Positions 1 to 21,100 of a DNA stretch of 64,000 nucleotides are shown piece after piece (the stretch's first letter is position 1; the number at the start of each line of letters is the position of its first letter). This stretch comes from Cruorifilaria tuberocauda. Taxonomy: Eukaryota; Nematoda; Chromadorea; Rhabditida; Onchocercidae. Position numbers and translations under genes: made by a program. The notes beneath the pieces are model-generated. The model searched no databases. It was given only the letters and a program-made list of their open reading frames with translations, and had not been told where the DNA came from. The stretch is taken from NCBI GenBank assembly GCA_013365365.1, contig JABVXU010000090.1:62001-126000 (forward strand). The letters are read 5' to 3'.

Positions 1-25
1 TCTTCCAATATTCAATTCTTTTCAG

Positions 26-63
26 TGATCGGAAGAGTTGCAGGTGACGAAACTGCAGCATAA
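26..63 (+). CDS. possible last coding exon of an upstream gene (partial)
   Basis: A good acceptor (TTCTTTTCAG) ends at base 25. It is followed by a short reading frame, entered after two leftover bases, that encodes IGRVAGDETAA and stops with TAA at 61-63. If real, it is the C-terminus of a plus-strand gene lying mostly outside the window. Its stop would then be only 212 bases ahead of the next start, a spacing compatible with a nematode operon. The exon is too short to assign to a family, and it could equally be an intronic coincidence or an untranslated exon. Confidence 0.25.
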
Positions 64-254
64 GCACTCACCTTTCAACAAAACGACTAAAGGTTAACTA
101 CCACTTCAAATTTTGCAAGAGAACTCATACTGACGATTCAGGATTTAACGCATCCTGTTTAGTTTTGATATGACAATGCGTTAAATTTCAAGTCTCTAAA
201 TTTTTCTACTTTGTTTTAAATTATTTCTCAGGGATTTTTGTAATGTTTTATTAG

Positions 255-275
255 AATTTTAGTGAATATGATAGG
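255..275 (+). promoter_or_regulatory. candidate spliced-leader acceptor and 5' leader of the MBLAC1-like gene
   Basis: An acceptor-like TTTTAG lies about 15 bases upstream of the ATG at 276, and a second one (TTTCTCAG) lies farther upstream near 230. Nematode messages commonly receive a 22-nt spliced leader at such a site a few bases before the start. No spliced-leader gene is in the window, so the assignment is inference. Confidence 0.35.
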
Positions 276-1626
276 ATGGACAATTATCCAAAGGTATTTG
301 TTTTGTTCGATGGTTACTGTAAACAGACAGAAAGGAACGGTTGTTCGGAGGCATCCGGTACTGTAACATTAATTTTAACTGAAAAGAGGAAAATTCTGGT
401 AGATTGCGGTGATCCATGGAATGGTGCAAATATTATTCAAGGTTCATTGATATGTCATTTTTCCTTTTTAATGTTTATTGAAAATTGTGTTTGGATTGGA
501 AGGCATTGAAATGGAAATACGTAGAATTAGAAATGGAAATGTTGCCATTATGTAATAATTACAATATCCCACAGCATGCTATACTGTATCGTATACATCG
601 ATACTGTCTAAACTCATAAGAAATATATAGTACCATTATTTTTTGCTCAATTTGTACATATTTGCTATCATGAAGGAAGATCGAATAACCACTGTTAAAT
701 GGCTACCATATATTGGATTTCATTACTTACAAGCTACTTTGAAAATATTATATTCCGGGAATGATTTTTGAAATTCTAAATAAATAATAATCATCCAGTA
801 CTTTTGGAAGAAATTTTTACAGCACTTTCGAAATATTCGTTAAATTGTGATGATATTACCGATGTAATAATAACTCATGGACATAGTGACCATTGTGGAA
901 ATTTATCACTTTTCCAACAAGCCAAAATTTATATGGGCAACGATGTAGCTAAGAACGGTATTTATGAAGCTTTTACGGTACAGTTCATTATTCCACTTTA
1001 TTACTCTATTAAATATATTTATCTTTTCAAATATATTTTATCGTTAACGATTACATACTGCTGAACGATAAAGTAACAATAAATAATGTCTTCCTGTTTT
1101 GCCTTCTTCCTTTTTTGCAAGAATTAATTTCTTTTTATTAGTATTATAGCACTTCACAAACCATTTTGTTTCGATCACTTTTTAAATTCTGAAGAATGGT
1201 ATAATTGATAGAATGGAGAATACTGATTAGCAAAATTCAATATAAGAAATATTGTTCTATTATATCATATACTCCATGATTTATCATTTTGCAGGATATT
1301 TGGACATTAGATGATTTTGTACATATACGATCAACTCCTGGGCATACTGATCATGATCGTAGTGTCATCGTGACAGGCACCAAATATGGAACAGTTGCTA
1401 TTGTAGGTCTGTAAGCCATTTTCATTCTTACGTAATAGGAGAATCAAAAGCTAAAATGGCACTTTTAGGTGATATTTTTGAAGAGGAAAATGACGATAAT
1501 AGCTGGAAAACAAACAGCAAATATCCGAAGGACCAAGATGAGAGTCGTAAATTAATATTAAGTGAAGCAGATTGGATTATTCCTGGGCATGGTGGAATGT
1601 TCAAAAATAAATTAAGAAATATTTAA
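276..1626 (+). CDS. MBLAC1/SWIP-10-type metallo-beta-lactamase-fold protein, 204 aa
   Basis: Four exons join in frame: 276-441, 799-977, 1295-1406 and 1469-1626. The product has the fold's metal ligands in order: HxHxDH as THGHSDHCGN at residues 81-90, the second-strand histidine in STPGHTDHD (H132), the bridging aspartate in VGDIFEEE (D154) and the last histidine in IIPGHGGMF (H193). This spacing, with TPGHTDH and a C-terminal PGHGG, matches MBLAC1 rather than glyoxalase II or a true beta-lactamase. In the family, human MBLAC1 processes replication-dependent histone pre-mRNA, and worm SWIP-10 acts in glia to restrain dopamine-neuron activity. The protein is shorter than human MBLAC1 (about 266 aa), mainly at the ends. 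The last intron is only 62 bases. The first donor is GTTCAT, which is weak but required by phase. The specific role in this organism is inferred. Confidence 0.88.
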
Positions 1627-4252
1627 TGCGTCTTTTTTATGCAACCGAATTTTTCTAACATCACTAAGGTTTTATTCAAATATTTGATCAAGAATTGATC
1701 GATTATTTAAAGTAATTGATGTTCTGCTAATAGTAATATAAACATTTGTAATACAATATAAATTAAAAAAAAATACTTTCTAGGCAACATTAACAAATTA
1801 GCACCGGAGGAACTTACCAAATTTTAATCTTTTCTTGAAGTTATACTATTTAGTTGGGCATTAGATCGTATTGCTGTTTAGTTTATTTGCCACCTTATTT
1901 AATAGCATTTTATCATTTTATTTATTAATACTTTATTTATTATTTATTTACAGCTATTCTACCTTTTTTGTGTTTATTATCACTATGCAGTATATTACAT
2001 AGCTCTCATATTACTGTTTCGTTGTCGATTTGTTCATTACTGTTTATGTCAGTTTGTATTAAACCTATATAAAACTATATATATTGTAATCAATGAAACC
2101 AATAAATTGAAAAACGAAAGTATCGATGGAATTGCTTGAGAAAAATGAAATGTAAATTTGAAGCTAAGTGCAGAAGTTTAGATTAATATGAAAGATTAAA
2201 TACGAAAAGCTGACATTAAATACCAATAGCGGTGATGATTTCTATTGCATTCTTTTTTTAGTGTAAACCAATCAATTTGAATTACTCATCATTTTGCCCG
2301 TCGATCCAATTTCTGTTATTTTTAAATAGCAATTTAGTTTTATTAGTTTCAGTTTGAAATTAATTGAAAACATTATTGTATGACTGAATATATTCATATT
2401 AATTTTCTACTTGCCAGTTGTAATTGACTCATTTCGTGCGTGTATAAGAATGGAAAGAGACGTAAAATGAAGGAAATTGATCACAGATGAAATATTTTAT
2501 TAGTTCATCAATTACAGTACTTAGTTTCACTTGTTGGATCATATTTTCTAATACTATTATATTAGCAAGTACAAATTTTTATTTCTGTAAATAAAATTTT
2601 AATATTATTTGCTTTTCTTTTCCTTCAATTCCAATGATATATCAGAAGATTATATGTAATCTTAAGTGAATAAATGTAATTTTCGCTCATTGAAGATATC
2701 AGTAGGTTATGCTACCATGTCATTTATATTTTTACTTTTTTAAAAAAAATTCTCGTTGACTTACGTATTGATTAGCAAATCTTGAATAGCAAATCTATAT
2801 GCAGCTTCTTATAAGTCATAATATGTCATGAAATTGGAAAGATGGAGAAAAAGTTTCAATAGGATGGGATTTAAATGTAGCATTGGCTGATGTTGGTGTG
2901 GAATTGAGCTCCTAAATTTGAATGTTTGTTGTGATTGCTAATTGATTGCAAATTTTTACGCCAGCTAACGGGTCTTTCCCTCGGAGGTTTTTATGAGATT
3001 TCAAAGTTCTTAGGATTATTTATATTGCTGGGTAGTTTCTTCCACCTTCCATCTTTTACTCTCGCTTTGTTCATGTTCTGAAGGCTGTCAGAGCAATCAG
3101 TTTAATAATACTCTTGCAATAGTGAATAGTTTGATAATAATGGTTAAATAGAGTAATCAATCTGCGAATACTGATTAAATAATTACCCGGTAATAAAAAA
3201 CTGCTTAGTCGACCTATTTTGGATCAAAAGAATAAGAATAAATGCCAAACAAATTAATAGTGGGAGGCTAGCGAAGTGATCAGTTGAATATTCGTGTGTA
3301 ATTTCAGACATAAAATATTATTTAGCAATACTAAGTAATGATGTGAAACACGTGTTATTTTTCAGTAAACTTCTGGGAAATATTTCGTAGTGACTTAACT
3401 AATTAATCAATCAGCTGTTTAATAAATCGTTTAATAAATATTTTCTTATGTTTCTGACTGTTTGATTTTACAAGAAAAAGTTTTTAAATTAATTGTTATT
3501 TAAAAAATTCCCGGTGACATATGGTATGTTGGCGTTCGTTTTTTTTTGTTAATGTATTATCAGTCATTGATATGAGTTTGAGTATGCTTCGTTTGTATTT
3601 TATATTTCATTTTTTTATGTTCCAACATTTATTCCCGTTATATTTATCCGACAAGTGTATGTTTATATTTCCAACTTGCAATGATGCCAACTGAACTGAC
3701 GAAGTTTTTATTTTTAAGATTTTACTTTTCTTTTTATTTATGATAGTTCGTATTGTGTAAAGAGAACTGGTATCAGATCAGTGGAGTTAGATTTCCGTTT
3801 AAATTCTGAGAGATGAAAAAAGTGGACTAAAAAATGATATCTGAGATAGTGAAATTGAACGAAGAGAATAATAGGAGTTGCGGGATATCTTGGATAATTT
3901 TTACAAAGAGAGAAATGAGCTAAAAGAGGGAGTTGTTCAGTGGATTCTTAATGGTAAATATTCAACTAGGATGGGTTGTTTCGTAATTTGTTAAATTTAT
4001 AAGAAATTTGCTTACCGTGAAATCATGCTCGATGCATATAATTGCATTTTGTAAATTAGATTTCTTTATATACAGAAAACATATGCGGAAAAATTATATC
4101 TGTGTGAATAGATGTAGATGTTTATATATTCATATCAGTATTTCTGTCCAGGAATATATTTTAAAAAATTTATATAATATAAGTCTGCATCAATTTCGTT
4201 TAAAAATGTATATACTGTGATAGAAGGATAACATTAGCTTCATTTATTGCAG
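1627..4252. other. intergenic region, no convincing gene
   Basis: Between the MBLAC1-like stop and the ACK-like start I found only AT-rich sequence with short reading frames. AATAAA-type signals occur near 2100, within a plausible 3' UTR distance, and a TATAAA-like run is at 2068-2075. A GC-richer patch around 2960-2990 has no open frame of note. The segment probably holds the 3' UTR of the first gene and the promoter and 5' region of the kinase gene. Confidence 0.5.
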
Positions 4253-13320
<9,068 letters not shown>

Positions 13321-16300
13321 TATAGTATATACTATTAGACGCTGTTCACTTTAATAAGATGTTGTTAGAAGTTTTGAGAGTTTTTTAGAAATTTTTACAT
13401 CCGTGACGTGATCTAAAGTTTATTTATGAAATTATGTGGCGCTTTAAGACCTTTCAATAAGTGGTCATGTGTTTATCGTATAGTTACTTTAAATATAATT
13501 TTTCCAGATCTATGTTATTTTTTAATCTCTCAATATTGTATATCTTATTAATCCTTTGTTATTATGTATAGCATGTGTCATCAATCTTAATTTGACTAAC
13601 CTTAATTCTTTCATTTTTTATTGTCTTACTCCCGCCTTATATAAGATTTGTTTTAAAAAATTTTAAGTTTTTGGGATTCCATTTCTAAAAAATCATATAT
13701 ATTAATTATCATTGTCGAGAATTATTCAGCATATCGTGGAATCCGACTTAGGACATCAGTTTTGAGCAAGGCTGTTTTTTACGAACTGAGGAAACCTCGC
13801 AAAAAAATAACCAATGGAAGGAAGGTTTTCATTAGCTCAATAGGATTTGTATTGCTTATTGGCCTGTAAATTTCGGGAAGCACCCCTAACTTTTTTTTCT
13901 GGTAATCATTCATTTCCCTTTAGTTTTGTTTGAGATCGTTTGAAAGCATAATTTGTTTTTTATTTTCAGTACTTGTTTTATGTTTTTTCTTTGTTTTGTA
14001 GTTCAAGTAAGCTTTTACGTGTACTTTTCTTTACTTATCGTTCTATTTCATTGCGTATTACTTTGCTATTTGACTAAATAACTGCAATAGGCAAATAACA
14101 TTGCTTGATCTTTAAATTGTATATCTATCTTTCATCATTCCTTCGTCTTTCTTATACGAGATTATTGAATTCCGGGTAAAAATGAAAAGCTAAAGTATAA
14201 GGAGTTTTAGGTGTTAAAATGTCAAAAAAACAAATTAAATTTAGATTTGAAATATTCTATTTATTTCTCTCAATTTTTCGAAAATTTGGCGGTAGTAGGT
14301 AAGAATTTGTGATAAATTATGCTAGGCTCGTGTTTCAATACACTATAAGGATGCATTTCGTCGATGTTGGAAAATTGTTATTGAACCTTCTTGCCGTAGT
14401 GAGCAGTTTGTCAGTATTGTTTTAAATGAGATCTTGCACTGATTATTTAATCATTTTTTTCATTATTGCATTTGTAAGCTTACTTAATCTCTTCTCATTG
14501 CTTCATCGTTAATATATTTAAGTGACATTCGACTTTATTATTCTTTTTTCCCTCTTTTGCGTTTTACATGTTGCTTAACTTTTTATTATATTTGTTCCAT
14601 AAGGATGATTATTCGAATTTGATGCGAAATCTCACAAGTTCTTCACAATCATAATCGTATAAACTGTTCGATAACTTTTTTTGTAAATCACGAGTTAGTT
14701 CCCTATTGGCATCTTATAGATTAGCCAATTAGAACATGGCTATATTTAGTAGTCACCTTGAAAATTTCAGTGAGAAAGTTTCGAGTGTTGTCAATCTGTA
14801 CTTTGCAACATTAAGTATTGCAATATTAAGCTGAATTTTCTTGAACTTTACTGTAATCGTGTGTTGAAGTGCATCGCCATCCATGCTAATTTTTCATTTC
14901 TTTTGCGTTTTTATAAAAAATTTGAAAGAATGTGACAGGAATTTCGCTACTAAACTACTGATATGAAGATGCAATACACTCCATTGCCATGAAATTGATA
15001 AACCTCTATAAATTTCTTTATAATTTCCTTTATTTCAATTGGTTAATTTATATAAAAGTTGTGGAATTGCAAACTCATCGGTCACTGCTAGAACTTTTTC
15101 CTTTGCACGATGGAAATAAAATTGGATTTCAACTATTCTAGAGCAGATATAGATTTCCTTTTAATGCTAACTGCTAATTCTGCTTGTAGATTAAATACCA
15201 GCGTTTCGGATGAGGCACCCTCTCTCAGATATTAAACTTTTCCAGAAATGCATTTTATCGGGGCTGTTTGCTGCTACTAATTATATATTATCATAGAATT
15301 ATCGACAAGTCATAGAACTTTATCAGAGTTTTGATGAGGATTAAATAAGTATTAGGAGAAAAAGCTAAAGATTATATTTAATAAAGGTTCAGAAAAGTGA
15401 AGGGGAAAAAGGTAAGAAGAGTAGTATTTTTTCGAAACGTATAGACCTTTGCAGGATTACAATATATGGAAGAAATAAGAAGTCAAGAGATATCAGTTAT
15501 CACCGACTTGTTCAATTGTGTAATAGAGAAATTTCATCACCAAATAGAAAATAAAAAGCAAAACGACCTTTTTTTAGTTGCTTGCCTTAATGGACAATGG
15601 ATAGAGAAGAAGTTCAGGTTCTTTTACGACAAATGAGGGAAAAGGAAACTGTGATGACGGCATTGTGAAAGTATTTTACTTTCAAGGCTGGTGGTTTCAT
15701 TATTTCCTCTGCACATTTTTCATTAGAAATTTAAAATTGTGCTACATTTGCTCATTTAAAAGAAAAGCACTATTAAATGTTGAATATGTCAATATTAATT
15801 GATAAATGAGAAAAAGAAACTAAGCTGAATATATTTCTGGATAAATATAATCGGGAAGGGATTTCAGTATAAGTATTAAATTTTCGATCATTTATTTTAT
15901 TTCAAATGATTTTTGAAATTATAACTTGAATGATTGATATTTATGTATACAAACACTCTTCCAACTTTCCCAACTATTTTATCACTTTTGAAATATTAAT
16001 TATTCATTTTTCGTTTTTTCCCGCATTTCCAAAAAGAAAAAAACCTAATCCCGAAGAACGGGCTTCCTTCGTAATGTTAAAGAGGCGCTATTAAATTTCA
16101 TATTAAATTTGATTTCATATCATATAAAGCAGTTTATTTCCCTTTATTTACATCTGTATTTGTATTCTTCGTCCTTATTTATATTCCATCTATTTACTTA
16201 TTTCAATTTTATACTTACATACTTTTTTATTATTTTATGTGTATAATTCCTTCCAGTATAAAGGTGATCTTTACCGATTGAGATTTGAATATGAGGATAT

Positions 16301-16535
16301 TGATCAGTGATTCGCTTTCTGCTCTTATTTGCAAAAATTAATGCCTTGAATACTAATGATTGATAGCAAATCTTTAGATGAACATTAGCTAACAGGCAGA
16401 TATAGGACTGTACTATATTTTGTAGTACTACGAAATGGAAAAAAGTGAATAGCAAAAAATAAAATTTTAAATTATTTCAAGATTTTCTAGGATAAAGAAA
16501 TAACATGCTGAAATTTGATAGCTATCAACTTTTAG
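13321..16535. other. intergenic region, no convincing gene
   Basis: These 3.2 kb hold the 3' UTR of the ACK-like gene and the upstream region of the next gene. I see no exon with flanking splice sites and a family resemblance. Pyrimidine-rich stretches around 13600-14700 resemble neither coding sequence nor a recognisable repeat. A minus-strand frame at 16198-16455 has no supporting splice or family signal. Confidence 0.5.
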
Positions 16536-17162
16536 ATGTCAAAAATGGGTGATGCGCATACACCTCTTGAAACATCAAATGCTCCCACTCCTGGTGATAG
16601 TAAAAATATGAAAAGAGCGGTAACAACAATGGACATTCAAACTGTCGGATCAGAAATGCTTGGCCAAGTATCTAAGTTTCTCTTTTTTCTCGCAAACTTT
16701 GTAAAAACTTGTAAATACCGAAATTCAAGCTCATTTCTTTCAAGTGTTTAATTTCTCTAAATAAACGATTTTGCTAGGCAAAAAATAAGAGAAGAAAGAT
16801 TTTTGAAAGATTACTGTTTATAATTAAGGAATTTTATTCAAATTACTGTTATCCGAACTGATTATGGGACGAAGTATGATGATTAATTTCTGTTATTTTC
16901 CTTTCCTTTTAAATTTGAATGGCACAATTTTAAGCGATCACTGTATTATTTTGATAGTTAATAAAAGCGGATGATTTTGTGATCATGAATATTGCAGGAG
17001 CAAAAATTAAAATTTCAAGAATGGATAAATTTAACATTAGATCGCGAATGTACGCCAATACTTTACGTTTATTTTGCCGGTACTGCTATACTTGGCGTTA
17101 TTACCATCGGAATTATTCTTATCGTTGGTTTACAATGTAACTGGAACTTTGTAAATGTCTAA
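16536..17162 (+). CDS. small single-span membrane protein, 98 aa, function unknown
   Basis: Two exons, 16536-16667 and 16998-17162, join in phase 0 (CAA|GTATCT ... ATTGCAG|GAG). The product has a polar N-terminal half rich in Thr, Pro and Ser (HTPLETSNAPTPGDSK). A middle segment with EWINLTLDRECTP follows, then one hydrophobic span (about residues 68-92, ILYVYFAGTAILGVITIGII continuing into LIVG), and a short tail ending NWNFVNV. There is no signal peptide, so the topology is probably N-in/C-out (tail-anchored-like) or N-out; the sequence does not decide. The ATG directly follows the acceptor-like CAACTTTTAG, consistent with trans-splicing to a spliced leader. I do not recognise a family. It converges on the receptor kinase gene, whose stop is about 1 kb away on the other strand. 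Confidence 0.68.
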
Positions 17163-18165
17163 TGAAAAGCGGAAAAAAGAAAATTTGCATATCACTTCAA
17201 CTTGGAATTTTCTTGTGTCAATTATAAGCAAACATTTTGATAATTGCCAATATCAATTAAGTGATTTTTAGTAAGTGAAGTTTAATTAGTTATATGAGTA
17301 ATTTTTAGTTATCAAAGAATAACTTGGTAACTCTTTGTCAATTCTACACGCGTTTGTTTCATTAACCGATTTGCATAATTTTTCAAAATTTTTTTCCCAA
17401 TGAATTATACCAGGTAAACTACACTGTGTAAACATTGTGAGGGTGCAATTATTTCATGTGATAAATTTCAAGTAATCCGGTTTATTTCAGGTCCTGTTCA
17501 TGTATGCTTTTACATCTTTATTTATTCGCATGGTAATTAGTCCTTTTTTAGTTATACTTCTTGACAAAAAAGGCTTTCAATACTTTGTTGATTTCGTCGA
17601 ATTGGAATTGCGACGCAAAAATTAAATGATTTGTGTAAAAAGAGGAAAATTACTGCCAATGAAAATAGTACTTAATTTAATTTAATGAAAAAGCACGAAA
17701 AATTTAACAAAGCTTTCTCGAAAAGTTTAAAATTCAACGACTTGTGTCAACGATCATAAAAGCCTACAGCGACTAGCGGCGACCTGGCTAGCTTAGTGCA
17801 GAAAAACGATTTTCGCTCATCTTCCAAATGAGATAGGAAATTTTGATGATAAAATATCACTATAATAATTTTGATGTAAACTCCCAGCATTATTATTATT
17901 TGTTTGAAAATTTCATTCTTTTAAGTTTAGAAGAAGTGACCTACTAGAAAATGAGAGAGAAAGATATTTTTCAAATTTCTTTTTTGTAAACTTGATTTCA
18001 AGATAACGAGTAAATAAAGAGAGAAAAGGGTAAAAGTTTTTATTGCTGTGAGAAAGAAAAAAGTATTTTTGATTTAGTAAGAAATTTTATTTAGTTGTTG
18101 AAAAATCAGTATGATTTTTTCTCGTTTCTGTTTATTCCAATATCTTGATCCGTCTAATCAATCAA
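17163..18165. other. convergent intergenic region with 3' UTRs
   Basis: This stretch separates the plus-strand small membrane gene from the minus-strand receptor kinase gene. On the minus strand an AATAAA (plus-strand TTTATT near 18036-18041) lies about 125 bases beyond the kinase stop and is a good polyadenylation signal candidate. A GC-richer patch at 17755-17795 carries no open frame that I would call. Confidence 0.5.
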
Positions 18166-21100
18166 TCAGTCAATAGAATATTCATTCGCATTAATCTTCT
18201 TGATATATTTATAACATTCGAAGTTGTCGTCAAGAATTATTTTCAAAATGCAGCAGATTTCCGTGAAAGTAGGTCGTGAAGATGGTTCATCTTGCCAACA
18301 TTGAAGCATCAATGTATATCTAAAAATTACTTTCATTTCACTTAAGCTAAAATGAAAAATAAAGAGGACAAATACCTTTGTGGCAAAAGCTTCTTGGAAA
18401 TAAGCTCTCTTCTCTTTCATTCAGAACCGATATAAAAATGAATTTTGCATTCTTTTCAGAGAAAAATAAAGGAATTTCTAGAGATATTAACATCCTTTTC
18501 TTATCACTGATAGCAAAATTGATCCAATTGAAGAAAATATTGAATTTTATTTATAGATTGATTGCTAGAATTAATAACTTATCCATTGTTATACACTGAG
18601 ATCACAAATAATTGAATTTTATCATTGCAGTATTCAATGGGGAAAGAATGATAAAGCTCTTATTTCATGAAATTGAACTTTGAACTCTTAGAATTTAAAC
18701 CAAGACTTTTTCAGAAATTGGTCTTACGGTTTGATCGATTTTTGCCGCAAATGTATTTATTGTCTTATTGAAAATGAGTAATTAGTAAGATTTACTCCAA
18801 CAAAGTTAATAAATTTTAATATATTTCAACGGTAATATTCTACCGTGAAAATAAAACAAGTAAAATAAAAGGAAAGGGAAGAAAACGAACATATTAATCG
18901 GACAATATGGAGGTTGGTAAAGACGAGCACCTGAATTTAAAAAATCAAGAATTTCAGTTGTTTGTAAAAGTGCATAAGGTACTTCACCGAACGAAAAGAC
19001 TTCGAAAAGTAGCACACCATAAGACCATCTGAAATCAGAAAAGATAAATTAATTTTATTCAAATAAGTGTCAGGTTTTAGAGTTGATAACTGAAAGAGAA
19101 GGATTAGACAAAGTTATGAGAGAAAGAAGTCGAGAAATCCTTAATCTTCAAAGTCATTTGTCTTCAAAGAAAAATGTTTATGATATCTTAACTAAAATTC
19201 AATCAGAAAGTTGTCACTGATACGAAACAAGTTATAATAAATTATTTACTTCCAAGGAGTTCTTTCATTCCTAAGATATTATAACTTATCCCTTCATTAT
19301 AACTTCCTTATTGGATTTTATTTTGTTAAACAAAATGAGTTTAAAGAAAACTTATATTATGATATCACATACACATCGGTTTTAACTGAATATTCGTACG
19401 ATCGTAATGATTCCGGTGCCATCCATTTTAACGGTAATCTTCCGCAGCGATTTGTGTAAATATACGAATTGGATGATCGACATAGTCCAAAATCAGCTAT
19501 CTGTAATGATAAAAGCTTTTTTAAAACTCATTAAATTATAAGTTTGTGAATTTGAAAAAAAACTTTTTTTGCTTCAGTATGTTCAATGCTTTTTGTTAAC
19601 AATGAAAAATTTTTGTCTTTAGATTTCGTTTTGATGGATACGATAACCGATTATCACAAAAACGATCATTAAATATGTGTGAAATTTGCAATTTGGAATC
19701 AACAAATTTTAATGAGCTTGCAAGTCTGAGAATTAAGTTGGTGAAAATGATTAAAGTTGGAATTGTGAAAACATAAACTGAACAAGTAATAAACGAGAAA
19801 ATAAAAGTAGGGATAATGGATGCTTATTTAAATACTTTAATTTGAAATTGTATGAGCTGAAAGGTCTGATGTTATGCTTTTCTACTTCTATCCTTTTCTC
19901 TTTTTGTTTACTTTTTCCCTTTTGTTTGCTTATTAGGAATATAAAATAAATCTTGCAAACCTTTACTGTTTTACAGCAACAATTAGATAATAAACTTTGT
20001 TCTATCATATAAATGTTAGCAACAACAATATCCTTATATTTTTTATTTTATTTAAATAATGATTAGAGTTTTGACAAAAAGAGCTGACCTTGCAAATATT
20101 TGCAGCGTTAACAAGTACATTGCGAGCAGCCACGTCACGATGTACACATCCTATACTGTTCAAGTATTCCTGTCATGTAAAATTGTAGAATATTAGACTT
20201 TAATTTTGATCATAAAGCTAAAAAAGTTATTATCTATCAGGCACTGCTTACAATAGTGTTAGTGTTGAACCATTACTTTTTAGTATCTTAGATGAAAGTT
20301 AATTATCATTCTGTGAAAAAGAAAAGTAAGAAATAGATGATTCAAGAGAAAAACACAGGTTAATTAGTTTCTTTGGGAAATAAAAACTAAGATATGACAG
20401 AAAATGCATGAAACAAAAACAAAAGAATGCAAGAAGGAAAAGTTAAATAAGTAAGAAACCAATTAATATACTAAGCAAATAATAAACCATTAATGATATT
20501 TTATATAGCAAGGTCGAAAGGAATCAAATTTTATTTTCTTAGCCAACTTATGATATATTTAACTTAAATTTCATATGAGAAAATTGATTTTATATATAAT
20601 ATAAACTTACTAATCCATTACTGATTTGCCATGAAAATGATATTAAATCTTTCATTCGTAATTTTGAATATTCGTTCGTATCATTCTGATAAAAAGATTT
20701 CTTTATTCATTTATTCGCAAAATTTCTGTGAATTTTTCATAAATTAAAAAAAAGCTTTCCAAGCTGATAATTTTTTTGGATAAAATTTCCAATGACAAGC
20801 GAAAATTAAAGTAAACCGTAATAATTTCGCCTTTTTTGTTTCGCACGAAATGTAGAAGATCGCCCAAATCGCAGTATTCGATTAGAAGCATAATGTTACC
20901 GTTTTTATCGATGCTTACACCGAGCATGCTTACTAAGTGTGGATGGTACTTGAGAGACTTCATGAATTTTATTTCCTGTAATCGACTTCTTTAAAGTTCC
21001 TTTTCTCTCTTTTCCTCTCTACTATTTCTGATATGTTCGAAAAGTCGAATTCAGATAACAGCTGGAAAGGAATATATCATATCTAACAGAAAGCCAGGGA

